From Porphyra umbilicalis (taxonomy: Eukaryota > Rhodophyta > Bangiophyceae > Bangiales > Bangiaceae): a stretch of DNA of 64,000 nucleotides. The stretch spans positions 1 to 64,000 of the forward strand of contig KV918879.1 of assembly GCA_002049455.2 (NCBI GenBank). Reading direction: 5' to 3'. The position numbers were made by a program, and so were the translations under genes. The notes beneath the pieces were generated by a model. It searched no databases, had not been told where the DNA came from, and saw only the letters and a program-made list of their open reading frames with translations. Below, piece after piece: positions 45,203-54,511 of the stretch (within the stretch, counting starts at the first letter, position 1; each line of letters starts with the position of its first letter).

Positions 45203-45588
45203 TGTGGTATTAATAACGTTAGTTCAATTACCAGTGTACTGAGACCGACCGTAGCCAAGCAATAAAGCGAGTTCTATCGCCGTCGCGGCGAGGAAGAAAG
45301 ACCTTTTGTTGAAGGGTATCCGATGGGGAGCCGGGTGGTGCCCACGACGGCGACCCCGGACCCACGGTGGTTTAATACAAACAACGGCACTGGTCGATCG
45401 ACCATCCGATCAAGCGATCGTAATGAGTGCCGGCAGACAGATAAGACAGGCAAGCAATAAAAAATAAACAATGCGGAAGTAATCCCCCAAAGGGCGTGCC
45501 ACAAGCCGAGTCACACACATCCGTGGGTTCGGCCAGTCAAGGGGGCTACTCGTGGCTAATTGCCAATTGGTAGCAGAGATATGCTACA
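45203..45588 (-). repeat. 3' LTR of chromovirus
   Basis: 386 bp, starts TGTGGTATTAATAACG and ends ATATGCTACA on the plus strand. Preceded by GTAGG. Identical by eye to the copy at 56350. The inner border has only a short purine run (GGAGGTA on the minus strand) as polypurine tract. Confidence 0.95.
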
Positions 45589-46379
45589 TACCTCCAACGC
45601 GAGATTCGAACCGTCCCGGTGAGATCCGAGGATGCTGAAACCCGATTGGGCGATCGCGGCCTCTTACGGGCCCGCGCGGGCGCAACCGCCCAGGCGGCGG
45701 GAGCCGTGGGGGGGGGGGGGCGCGCCGCGCAGTCCCGATTGGGGCGAGGTGGCGGTTCGCCGTCGTCGGTCGCAATCGTCCCGCCACACACGCGTGGGCG
45801 TGGGTGGCGGGCAGCTGACGCTGCGGATCCGACCGGCGCTTGCGCGTACGCGCGCCCTCGCAGGCGAGTCGGCGTCGGCGTCGGCGTGGTGGCTAGACGG
45901 CCGGTTGCCAGGCGACGAGCGTCGGGGTTGAGACCCGTTGGTGCGCGGGTGCGTCGTGCAACACGTGTTGGAGCAACCGTCGTCGGCGCCGAGTGGCGCC
46001 TCCTTCATCGGGGGTTTGACTACCCCGACGACACGGCGAAAGCCGGGACGCGGGTCCGTGGTGCCGAGCGTGGGGGTGGGGTTCACACCTCCGGGCCGGT
46101 TAGCACCGAGGCGTGCGCGCGTGGCAGCACCAGCTCGGTGGTTGTCGTCGTGACGGCAGGCGCCGCCCTCGTCGGGGTGTGACTCCCCCGACGACACGGC
46201 GGAAGCCGAAGTGCGGGTCCGCGTTGTGTCGGGACGGGGCCATCCCGTGTCTTCGTGCTCACTCACAGGTGATTGCCTAACGGCAAGGTTGAGTAGGGGT
46301 GCGCCGCCGCAAGGTGGCACACCGCGAGGTGGTGGGCCCGGTGAGTGTGGGTTTGCGCGGGGTGGGGGGGGCGGCGCGC

Positions 46380-46775
46380 ACGGCGGCAAGGGCGGCAAGC
46401 TCGGCGGCGACGGCGGCAAGGGCGGCAAGCGCTGCGGCAAGGGCGGCAAGCGCGGCAAGCCCGGCGGCGACGGCGGCAAGGGCGGCAAGCCCGGCGGCGA
46501 CGGCGGCAAGGGCGGCAAGCCCGGCGGCGACGGCGGCAAGGGCGGCAAGCCCGGCGGCGACGGCGGCAATGGCGGCAAGCCCGGCGGCGACGGCGGCAAG
46601 AGTGGCAAGCCCGGCGGGGACGGCGGCAAGGGCGGCAAGTCCGGCGGCGACGGTGGCAAGGGCGGCAACCGCTGCGGCCAGGGCGGCAAGCGCGGCAAGC
46701 CCGGCGGCGACGGCGGCAAGGGCGGCAAGCCCGGCGGCTACGGCGGCAAGCGCGGCAAGCCTGGCGGCGACGGCC
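46380..46775 (+). repeat. 30-bp minisatellite (GGCGGCAAG family)
   Basis: About 13 units built from GGCGGCGACGGCGGCAAG and GGCGGCAAGCCC. In one plus frame it reads GGDGGKGGKP repeats; in the antisense-ORF frame it reads AATAARAASP; on the minus strand it reads PPLPPSPPGL. Which frame, if any, is translated is unclear. Confidence 0.9.
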
Positions 46776-46805
46776 AGGGTAAGCAACCCCCGAACGGCGA
46801 ACGCG

Positions 46806-48764
46806 ATGGCGGATTCAGCCGCGATGGCGGTGGACGTCGGCGTTGCCGGTGGCGGTGAGGCCATCGACGGGGCGCATGCCGCCGCGGGGGGCCATCCGGA
46901 AGAGGATTGCACCGCGGACCCGGAGGTCTTGCGCCAGTTTCGGCCTCGCGGCTCGTACTACGTGGACGCGAACCCTGTGGAGGTGGTTGACGGGGTCCCG
47001 CGAGTCACCTACAACCGTCTGTTTGTGATGTGCGTACGCAACCGCGCTCGTGCGCACACGGGCCGTGTGTACGCGCACTACGAGGCGTTGCACGACTTCA
47101 TCGACGTGATGGCGCAAGCCGGGTTGCCGGACCACGCGGGCGACCGCGTGGCCGAGGTCCATGGGGACCCGTTCTTTGGGAACTAGGGACCTCAGCGTCG
47201 TGTATACGAGGTGATGTCGTTTTGCAACGAGGTCGTGCGGTACCAACTGCTCTTGCACCCGTTCCACCGTTTGGTGTACGTCAATGCGCTTATGTTCCCT
47301 GTGAAGGGTACAGAGTCGATCGAGGCGGCGGCCAACTCGTTTTGCCGCTGGCTGCGCAATTGGCCGAAGGCCGTCTCCCTCAAGCGGGCTCTCGCCGAGG
47401 ACCTTTCGGTCCCGTTCGGGCACGACTCCGGTCTGGAGCCGTACCTCGAGCAGCTTGCGCTGGTGAAACACGAGAAGAACGACAACGTCGAGGATGACCG
47501 CAGTCCGCGTGTCACCGGGTTGCCGAACCCTTTTCGGCTGCCGATATTCCCATCCGACCACTGTCGGGCCGCTGACACGCGCTTCTTTTGCGGTCGCGAG
47601 TTGATGCCCACCGCGTGGGCGGCTGGATTTCTCCGTGCGCCACGGGGGTTCGACTTTTCCCGTTGGCTTCCGCCTATCCCGGACTGGGCGCCCCACACGG
47701 GGTTGTGAGTGGCAACCCCCGTAGTGGTGTCGTACCTGGCGGATGCGTTGCGTAACGCCTACAGCTCCGTCTGGCAGGAGGTGTACTCCGAGCACTACTG
47801 CATCTTAGTTGCTGCGTGGGTTCACACCCTGCAGGAGGACAAGCTCTTCGTCCACTTGGACGCGAAGACGCTTCGTCATTTCGACGCGTTGGATACGTCC
47901 AAGTTGAAGGACGCGCCCGACGGCGAAGCCAAGTACGTCTTGTACGGCAAGATGCGTCAAGCCGTGACGGCGTTTCCCTGGCGGGAGGTCCTTAAGGACG
48001 TCGTCTGGCGCGACCGCGACTCCGGGGAAGCCCGTCAGGTGCGGGTCACGGTCGACCCGACCAAGGAGTACGGCTTTTGCCCTCGCCACTCTTGTGTCGA
48101 TTTCGACTAGGCGTTGGACCCGAACGCGCCACTCCCGATGGGTCGAATTACTTCGAACCATCCCGGGGTGTGGCGTCGCGGTCATCGGACCTGGGCTCAC
48201 GCCGTTGGCGACGCCTGCGAGGGCCGGTACCGCCCGCGTTCACCGCGGCGCGATCGCTCGCCATCTCCGCCCCGGTCGGTGGATGCCACTTGGCCGACCC
48301 GCGCGTCGTCCACCGCGGCGGTTGCCTTGTTTGGGTCGGCGCGCGCGCGCGATGTACGCGCTCGCGCGCCCCGCGGGGCGGCCTTGTCGGCGGTGGCTAG
48401 CGCCTGGGTCGAGCAGATCGCAGGTTTGCGTACCGCTGTGGAGCGCGCGGACGGACGGGGTGTCAAGTCGGCTTTGTCCATGATTGGACAAGCCGTGGCT
48501 CGCGCCGTTGACGGCGAGGCCAACTACGGGCGCTTTGCCCAGCACCTCGAGGCTTTCCAGCCAGAAGAGGAGGCCACGCCGGCGCGCTTCAACGCGCAGA
48601 GCATCCTTGGTCGTCGGAACCACGAGGGCCGAGGCCCGTCGACGGGGGCTCCGCACTCGGCGCGCAACACGCGTGCCCGTAGTGTCTCGCAGGAGTCGGC
48701 GGCCAGTGTTGGCGCGAGCCGCGATTCCCGCCGGGACTCGCGTCTTCGTGACGACGAGGAGTAA
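46806..48764 (+). pseudogene. Antisense ORF of chromovirus with three in-frame stops
   Basis: On the strand opposite gag-pol one frame runs from the Met at 46806 (MADSAAMAVDVG) to TAA at 48762-48764. It is interrupted only by TAG at 47184, TGA at 47706 and TAG at 48108. The sections between stops look like ordinary globular protein: FRPRGSYYVDANPVEVV, YEVMSFCNEVVRYQLLLHPF, WQEVYSEHYCILVAAWVHTL. The last part is Arg/Ser-rich (RRDRSPSPPRS, RDSRRDSRLRDDEE), suggesting an RNA-binding or Gag-like tail. I recognise no family. Antisense ORFs between pol and the 3' LTR are known in some plant Ty3/gypsy lineages; whether this one is related cannot be told. It could also derive from a captured host gene or a nested element. 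The minus frame 46815-47795 is its mirror image. Confidence 0.5.
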
Positions 48765-48842
48765 CGAGCTTCACTGTTCAGTGACTTGCTCGGTTGACCC
48801 CGGTGGGGGGGGGGGTTGACAATGTCGGGGTCTTTCGCCTTT

Positions 48843-50409
48843 TCAGGGTGTTGATGTTTCTTCGTCTTGTTGTTGTTTGTCGTTTGACATGTTTGTATCC
48901 ACTTCTCTGTTTTTCTGTTTATCGTCATAGCGATGAAGGAAGTGGCAGGCCATCATGGCCCATGTTGTGGGATTTGTATCCCTTGAGTCTGCTGATAAAA
49001 GCACTTCGTACTCGAAACATGCATGTATGGCAGTAGCGTACCAACTGGTGTTGGTCCATTGTGGTATTACCACGGTTGCTTCTTCTGTGGTTGTTACCAA
49101 GCGTCGAAGGACTGAGTCCAAGTGTTGCACCGGAGGTTCCAAAAACCCGTTGGAGAGCACTGGTACAGGGGGATCGCTCCCGATGAGTGTCGCCTGTGCG
49201 TATTTCGGCCACACATATGTGTATGGGCCGTAACCACGGTTCAGCCGAGAGAAATGCCGCAAGGTAAGTTGGGGATCATACGCAAAGTCGCGCGTCATGG
49301 ACGGCAGAGTGGACTTGAGCCACGCAACAGGAATTACTTCCTTAATTGCAGCGTCGGTACTTGACTCTGTCCAAGAGACATCGGCATGGATAACTCCGTC
49401 ACCGGTAACATGGACATGTTCGATAGTGGGTATCCACGTGGAGTCCATGACGATGTTGGCCACGGTTGTGAGCCCGGCCTGTCGGCGACTTCGTCGCGTT
49501 GGCGTTTGCCACTCGTACCCCGGTATTGCTGATCCCCCAATTCTGTCCTCGTCGACCAAGAACGGTTCCTGGCTGTAGTACCAAAATCTAGGGGGTTACC
49601 TCAGAAGGAGGGAAGTAACGGCCGTCTCAGCCGCTCGCGCGACACCCGCTATGGGACTCGAGGCCCGGGAAGTCGGGCCGATCGAAACGCCAAGACATCG
49701 AGACACGGTTTACTTGCGGGCGACGACGGTGCCTCCCACCGTCGTCGCCCTTCGTCCTAAAAGGGCGGAAACCGTCGCCCGGGCCCAATTTCCCCAAATG
49801 GGAATTGACCCGGGCCGTCACCAACCAATGCAGATAATTCCCTCCATGCATGTCAAGTCCCCCGAGGCGATCATTACAGACGAGGGGGAGAAACCGTCCC
49901 GCGCGCAACGCGCTGCACCCGCCGCGTGGCGCCTGGTCGGCCGTCGCCTGCCGCGCCCTCTCGGGCGCGCCAGCGCCCGCTCGGGCGCGCCAACCCGGCC
50001 TCCCGCGGGGCCCGCGTGCCGGGCGCGGCGGATCGGGTGCGCTCCCTCAAGTGGCCCGAGCCGGGCACCGGGGCCGCCCCCTCGCCCCGCCATCCCGCGT
50101 CGCCAACCCGTCGGCCACCACCGCCGCTGGCGTCGCCCCCACGCGTCGGGGACCGACGTCCCCCGCCGTCGCCGTCGTCCCCGCGGTGGCCCCCTGGCGC
50201 CTAGGGGGCCCCGTAGTACTACACTGGCGGTACGGTTCTTTTGGAACTGGCCATCTATTGGTTAAACGCAGCCGTAAACAGCTGCTCAGCACGAATCTGA
50301 GGCGTCCTATTGGCTCTCCCTCCGCCACTTCCGTGCAGAACGGAGATCCTTCTTTTTCTTGAGATTTTCTTCCGATCCCTTCCGTGTCAAGGGAGCAACC
50401 GGCCCGCAA
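48843..50409 (-). pseudogene. Third sense ORF of chromovirus, split by solo LTR
   Basis: Minus-strand frame after pol. The 3' part (49559 to 48843) and the 5' part (from about 50409 to 50229) come into one frame when the nested solo LTR plus one target-duplication copy (655 bp) is removed, so this was one ORF of roughly 300 codons before the insertion. The C-terminal part includes HADVSWTESST, VLSNGFLEPPVQHLDSVLRR and ATVVIPQWTNTSWYATAI, the last resembling a PxWxxxxWY stretch seen downstream of RNase H in some retroelements (weak inference). No transmembrane span, so no evidence for an envelope. Function unknown. Confidence 0.5.
49574..50223 (-). repeat. Nested solo LTR related to the LARD element
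   Basis: 650 bp, TGTAGTAC...GTACTACA ends, flanked by a perfect CTGGC duplication (49569-49573 and 50224-50228). Positions 49574-49860 match the 3' half of the LARD LTRs in reverse orientation (CCCGCTATGGGACTCGAGG, CGACGACGGTGCCTCCCACC). The rest is a different GC-rich block, so it is a sister subfamily. No internal region remains, as expected after LTR-LTR recombination. It broke the chromovirus third ORF, so it is younger than that ORF. Confidence 0.9.
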
Positions 50410-50564
50410 TCGTTAAGATATCGAGATTTTCTGGGAGATACGCAGAAAAGTGCAGAAAAACGAAGAAGTTGATTGTGCGATTGGGGGCCGTACGGGCACA
50501 TTCTGTAAAGATCGGGCCGGACATGCACTGCTGTCGGTCTGCTGGACCAATGAGAGATCTGCAT

Positions 50565-53500
50565 TCATTGCCGTTCCACTACCGTTCCGGGGCGATGAGG
50601 ACAGAATTGGGGGATCAGCATTACATGCTTCTTCTTCTGTCGAAGGAAACGCACCACCAGGTTGCAGGGGAGGTTCTCCAGGGGTTCCCAGGTGTCGTCC
50701 TTCGACCCGTAGTCGAACAAGCACACCTTAGCGCTATAGCTGTCACCCGTCTGGCGTAAGCCCAGGAGTTTGTCGATCCCATACTCATCGGCAGTTGCCG
50801 GGGGTGACTTGCGTTGGTCTAGACCATCTAGCAGGGGGTGTGGAACCGTGTCCGTCGTCGTTGGACGAGGAGCTGGGGTGACATGGTCACTGCTGACGCG
50901 TTCCTCCTCGCCGTCAATGTCAATGACAAACGTGGAGGCGTCCGCGTCTGCGTCAACGACCACGAAGGGGCCAATGGCTTTGCTTTGCAGCTTGTTTTGC
51001 CGATCGTGGTTGGTCGTGGATACGTAGTCGCCGATCTTGACGTCCGCATTGCGGGTTGCGACCCGATTGTCGAAGTTACGTTTGTAACGTTGTTGCGTCT
51101 TACGCCAGGCCTCGACCACGGTGGGGATCTGCTTGCGCAGGCGGGCCATGAACTCGCGCTTGCGAGCTAGGGCTGACCCATCCTTGAGCGTTCCCTTATT
51201 GGTAAGCGGAGTGCCCGGGGGCAAGTTGCGAACCGTGAGGTTGGGGATCGGCCTTGGGATAACGAGCACAAATGGGGCGATGTTCGTCGACCGATGTGGT
51301 TGGCTATTATACGCCATGGTGATTACCGGGAGTAGCTCATCCCATCGTGATGGGTCGTCGGCGACGTAGTGTCGCAGCTGAGTAGCCACGGTACGGTTGT
51401 ACCGATCGACTTGCCCATTGGTTTGGGGATGATACGCCGTGGTGCGAACCGTTTCAATGCCAAGCATTTTCATCACAGCGATGAAGAAGTTCGACATGAA
51501 CTGGGGCCCTTGGTCCGATAGGATCCGGTCCGGTGGCCCGTATGCTGACACCCACGCGTCGATGATGGCTGACGCCACGGACATTGCCGTGATTCGCCGC
51601 AAGGCGACGCACTTGGTGAGCTTGGCGAAGCGGTCGGTGGTAACCAAGATGAAGCGGTTGCCCTTCTTAGAGGCCGGGATGGGCCCAAAGATGTCAACGG
51701 ATAGCTCCGTGAGAGGCTCGGTAGCCTGGAACAGGGTCAAGGGCGTGGTGTCTCGCTGCAAGGCGAGGCGGTTTTGCGCACACGTTGTGCATTTGCTGAT
51801 GGTCGAATGAATATCTGTCACCATTGAAGGCCAGTAGTATGCCTTACGCATTGTGTTATACATCCGGTTCATGCCAGGATGGGCGGCCACGGTTGCGTGG
51901 TGCTCGTGGGTCAACACGCGTTCGCGTAGAGACTTTGGAATAACCAGTTGGTTGCCGTAAGGCGCACGGCGGTACAGAGCGTGATGCGCATCGCGGAAGA
52001 AGGCCTTGGCCGCTCCGCGCTCCACGCGAGTGGACATCTCGACGCAGAAGTCGTCTGTTTGTTGTGCTTCGACAACATCGTCGAACTCCACCGGTTCCGG
52101 TGTGTCGGTACCCGTGTACCTCCCCGTTCTTAAGCCGTTGGCCGTCTCGGCCAATGCCAGACAAGGTATATCATCATGGATATCTTCTGGGGGAGCCACC
52201 GTAGAGGCGCGCGACAGGAAGTCGGGCAAGTGGTGCGATGCACCTGGTTTATAAACCATATCGAATGTGTTTTCGCAAAGGCGAAGTCGCCATCGCATCA
52301 AGCGTCCGCTTGAGTCTGTCGTGCTGTAGATCCAGCTAAGTGCTTGGTGATCCGTTCGGATGAGGAACCGTTGCCCGTCGAGGAAGTGCCTCAACTTGAG
52401 GACAGCCCACACGACGCCGAGGCATTCTCGCTCCGTAGTGGAGTAGTTTTGCACTGCAGCAGTGAGTCCTCGGCTCCAATACCCGACAGGGTGAAGCAGT
52501 TCGCCCGGCTCCTCTTGGAGGAGGGTACAACCAACTTGGTCGGCGCATGCGTCCACGTCAACGACGAGCTTCCGATTGGCCTTCGGCAAGGCAAGTACCG
52601 GTCGCCACAACAGTGCGCTGCCAAGGTCCTCGAAGGCGGCGATAGCCACGTCCGTCGGTGGTGGTAAATCCGGTGGGATCTCGGCCCTAGTCAGGGCGTT
52701 CAGGGGCTTTGCTCGTTTGGCAAAGTCTTTGACAAACCGTCGATAGACGTTGCACATGCCCAAGAAGCTTTTCAGCTGGGTCTTTGTTGTTGGCAACTTG
52801 GCATGCTTCAAAGCCTCCACGTTCTTGTTGTGCACGTACAGTTGCCCGGGGCGGACAGTGTGTCCTAGGTACTCGACCTCATCGGAGAACCACGTGCACT
52901 TTTCCAAGTTGAGGGTGACCCCGGCTTCGCGGAGACGGTGAAGAACCGTGTCAACGTCTTTGACGTGTTGTTCCGCGTTAGCGAAGAAGATGATGACATC
53001 GTCTAAGTAGACAAGGCATATCTGCCACTTCAAACCCGAGAGGATAATATCCAACGCGCGCTGGAAGGTAGCGGGCGCGTTTGTCAAGCCGAACGGCGTG
53101 GATAAACAGTGGGATATACCACAGTGCGTCGTGAACGCCGTCTTCTCTTGGTCGTCTTTGCGTAAGGGTACTTGCCAGTACCCCGCGGTGCAGTCGAGAG
53201 ACGTGAAAACCTGGGCATCTCCCAAGGAGTCGAGGCAGTCCTCCATCCGAGGCAAGGGATAAGCATCCTTCTTGGTGATGTTGTTTAACCGACGATAGTC
53301 GACACAGAATCGGGCTTTGCCGTTCTTCTTTGGTACAATTACCACGGGGCTTGCCCAAGCACTATGGCTAGGGGCAATGACGTTGAGCTTCAACATCTTG
53401 TTGATCTGATCAGCGATGATCTGCCGTTTGAACGGCCCGGTTTGGTAGGGTTGGGCCCGTATGGGCAAAGCGTCGGGAGGCGTGACGATGGCGTGCTCCG

Positions 53501-54467
53501 TAGCACGGATGACGCCAAGGGTTCCATCCCATATAGACGAATGCGTCTTAAGCATGTCTCGAATCTGCTTGTGCAGGTACTCGGGTGCCTCACTGATGTC
53601 GAGGTCGTCGAGTGGGTCACGACTCGCGTCGTCCGATGAGTTATCGGTTCCACCCTTTGGGGTGTTGTCATCCAAGACGGCGGAAAGCATCGGCCCTTGA
53701 TAGGGTTCTGAAAACCCCAAGGTAGAGTTCTTGCGAACAATGACTTGGTCCTTGCCGAAGTTGCATAACCTGACCAGAAATGGTTCTTCCGGTTTGACGA
53801 TGGCGATGCCGCGGGCGACTGCCATGGACTTGTGTCGGCACAACCGAATGTTCGGTGTGATGGTAACCATACCAGGCGTGTCGCACGTTGCCATGATCCA
53901 CTCTCCCTCGTGTCCGTTGACACGCACCTGTTTGCAGGCTCGAACCCGAGCGGGTTTATCTTGCCAGTGGCGGTCCCACGCACTGTCGTTAAGACAAGCT
54001 AAGATCGGCGTTGGCCGAGGTTGCTCTTCCGTGCATCGCACGTGCTCTTGCCAGACGATCTTGCGCAAGCGCGGCAGAATGCCCTCGATGTTTTGTTCAA
54101 TGACCTCGGTGCCAAGAATGCACGGGACTGACAAGTTGTCGGCAACGAGGAATCGGTCAAATAGACGCACACCTCCGGTGTCTACATACAGATGTATGGC
54201 ATACTTCGTCACAAGACGATTGTTGTTTGCATCTCGGATGCGCGGAAGCGTAGTCAACTCTTCGACGTAAGCCATCCATTTCGAAAGGAGAACACTAGTT
54301 CGCACTATGTTCACCCCGGCGCCCGTGTATAAGACAGGGCGGCACCTTCGCATTACGCGCAGGCATGGGCCCAACGTGGCTGCGATCTCATAGTGCCGAA
54401 GGGCACGACGTAAGAGTCTTGTCACCGTACGCTTTGGCGTTCCGCCGGGCAACCCCAAGTCGGGCAC
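50565..54467 (-). CDS. Chromovirus Pol polyprotein (PR-RT-RH-IN-chromodomain)
   Basis: Continuous 1300-codon frame, -1 relative to gag and open back past the gag stop at 54512, so a -1 frameshift is plausible for expression. Protease at about 40-135: the active-site triad reads YTGAG at residue 47 where DTGA is expected; the downstream ILGTEVI is normal. RT at about 370-590 with FTSLDCTAGYWQ and YLDD (487-490). RNase H at about 632-752 (VVDVDA, TERECLGVVWAV, TDHQAL). Integrase: His-His/CTTC zinc region (about 855-896), then D925, D985 and, where the DD35E Glu belongs, Asp at 1021 (NGQVDRYNRT). Chromodomain near the C-terminus (KDDTWEPLENLP), which places it among chromoviruses. RT and RNase H look competent; protease and integrase may not be. 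Confidence 0.92.
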   Translation of the reverse strand: MPDLGLPGGTPKRTVTRLLRRALRHYEIAATLGPCLRVMRRCRPVLYTGAGVNIVRTSVLLSKWMAYVEELTTLPRIRDANNNRLVTKYAIHLYVDTGGVRLFDRFLVADNLSVPCILGTEVIEQNIEGILPRLRKIVWQEHVRCTEEQPRPTPILACLNDSAWDRHWQDKPARVRACKQVRVNGHEGEWIMATCDTPGMVTITPNIRLCRHKSMAVARGIAIVKPEEPFLVRLCNFGKDQVIVRKNSTLGFSEPYQGPMLSAVLDDNTPKGGTDNSSDDASRDPLDDLDISEAPEYLHKQIRDMLKTHSSIWDGTLGVIRATEHAIVTPPDALPIRAQPYQTGPFKRQIIADQINKMLKLNVIAPSHSAWASPVVIVPKKNGKARFCVDYRRLNNITKKDAYPLPRMEDCLDSLGDAQVFTSLDCTAGYWQVPLRKDDQEKTAFTTHCGISHCLSTPFGLTNAPATFQRALDIILSGLKWQICLVYLDDVIIFFANAEQHVKDVDTVLHRLREAGVTLNLEKCTWFSDEVEYLGHTVRPGQLYVHNKNVEALKHAKLPTTKTQLKSFLGMCNVYRRFVKDFAKRAKPLNALTRAEIPPDLPPPTDVAIAAFEDLGSALLWRPVLALPKANRKLVVDVDACADQVGCTLLQEEPGELLHPVGYWSRGLTAAVQNYSTTERECLGVVWAVLKLRHFLDGQRFLIRTDHQALSWIYSTTDSSGRLMRWRLRLCENTFDMVYKPGASHHLPDFLSRASTVAPPEDIHDDIPCLALAETANGLRTGRYTGTDTPEPVEFDDVVEAQQTDDFCVEMSTRVERGAAKAFFRDAHHALYRRAPYGNQLVIPKSLRERVLTHEHHATVAAHPGMNRMYNTMRKAYYWPSMVTDIHSTISKCTTCAQNRLALQRDTTPLTLFQATEPLTELSVDIFGPIPASKKGNRFILVTTDRFAKLTKCVALRRITAMSVASAIIDAWVSAYGPPDRILSDQGPQFMSNFFIAVMKMLGIETVRTTAYHPQTNGQVDRYNRTVATQLRHYVADDPSRWDELLPVITMAYNSQPHRSTNIAPFVLVIPRPIPNLTVRNLPPGTPLTNKGTLKDGSALARKREFMARLRKQIPTVVEAWRKTQQRYKRNFDNRVATRNADVKIGDYVSTTNHDRQNKLQSKAIGPFVVVDADADASTFVIDIDGEEERVSSDHVTPAPRPTTTDTVPHPLLDGLDQRKSPPATADEYGIDKLLGLRQTGDSYSAKVCLFDYGSKDDTWEPLENLPCNLVVRFLRQKKKHVMLIPQFCPHRPGTVVERQ

Positions 54468-54511
54468 CCGGCCTAGACGTTTTTCGAGTCGTCCACGGCG
54501 TCGGCCGGATG

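Noticed and set aside
45596-45625. Minus-strand GGTTCGAATCTCGC looked like a tRNA B-box next to the 3' LTR
   Set aside because: The bases flanking the TTCGAAT loop do not pair as a T-stem and no acceptor stem can be formed.
46380-46775. CRISPR-like array because of regular short repeats
   Set aside because: It is a head-to-tail 30-bp minisatellite without unique spacers, in a eukaryotic element.
46815-47795. 326-codon minus-strand frame inside the chromovirus 3' region
   Set aside because: It is continuous while the plus frame has stops, but its composition (Arg/Val/His-rich) looks like the mirror of the plus-strand protein and it lacks any domain. Kept only as a note.
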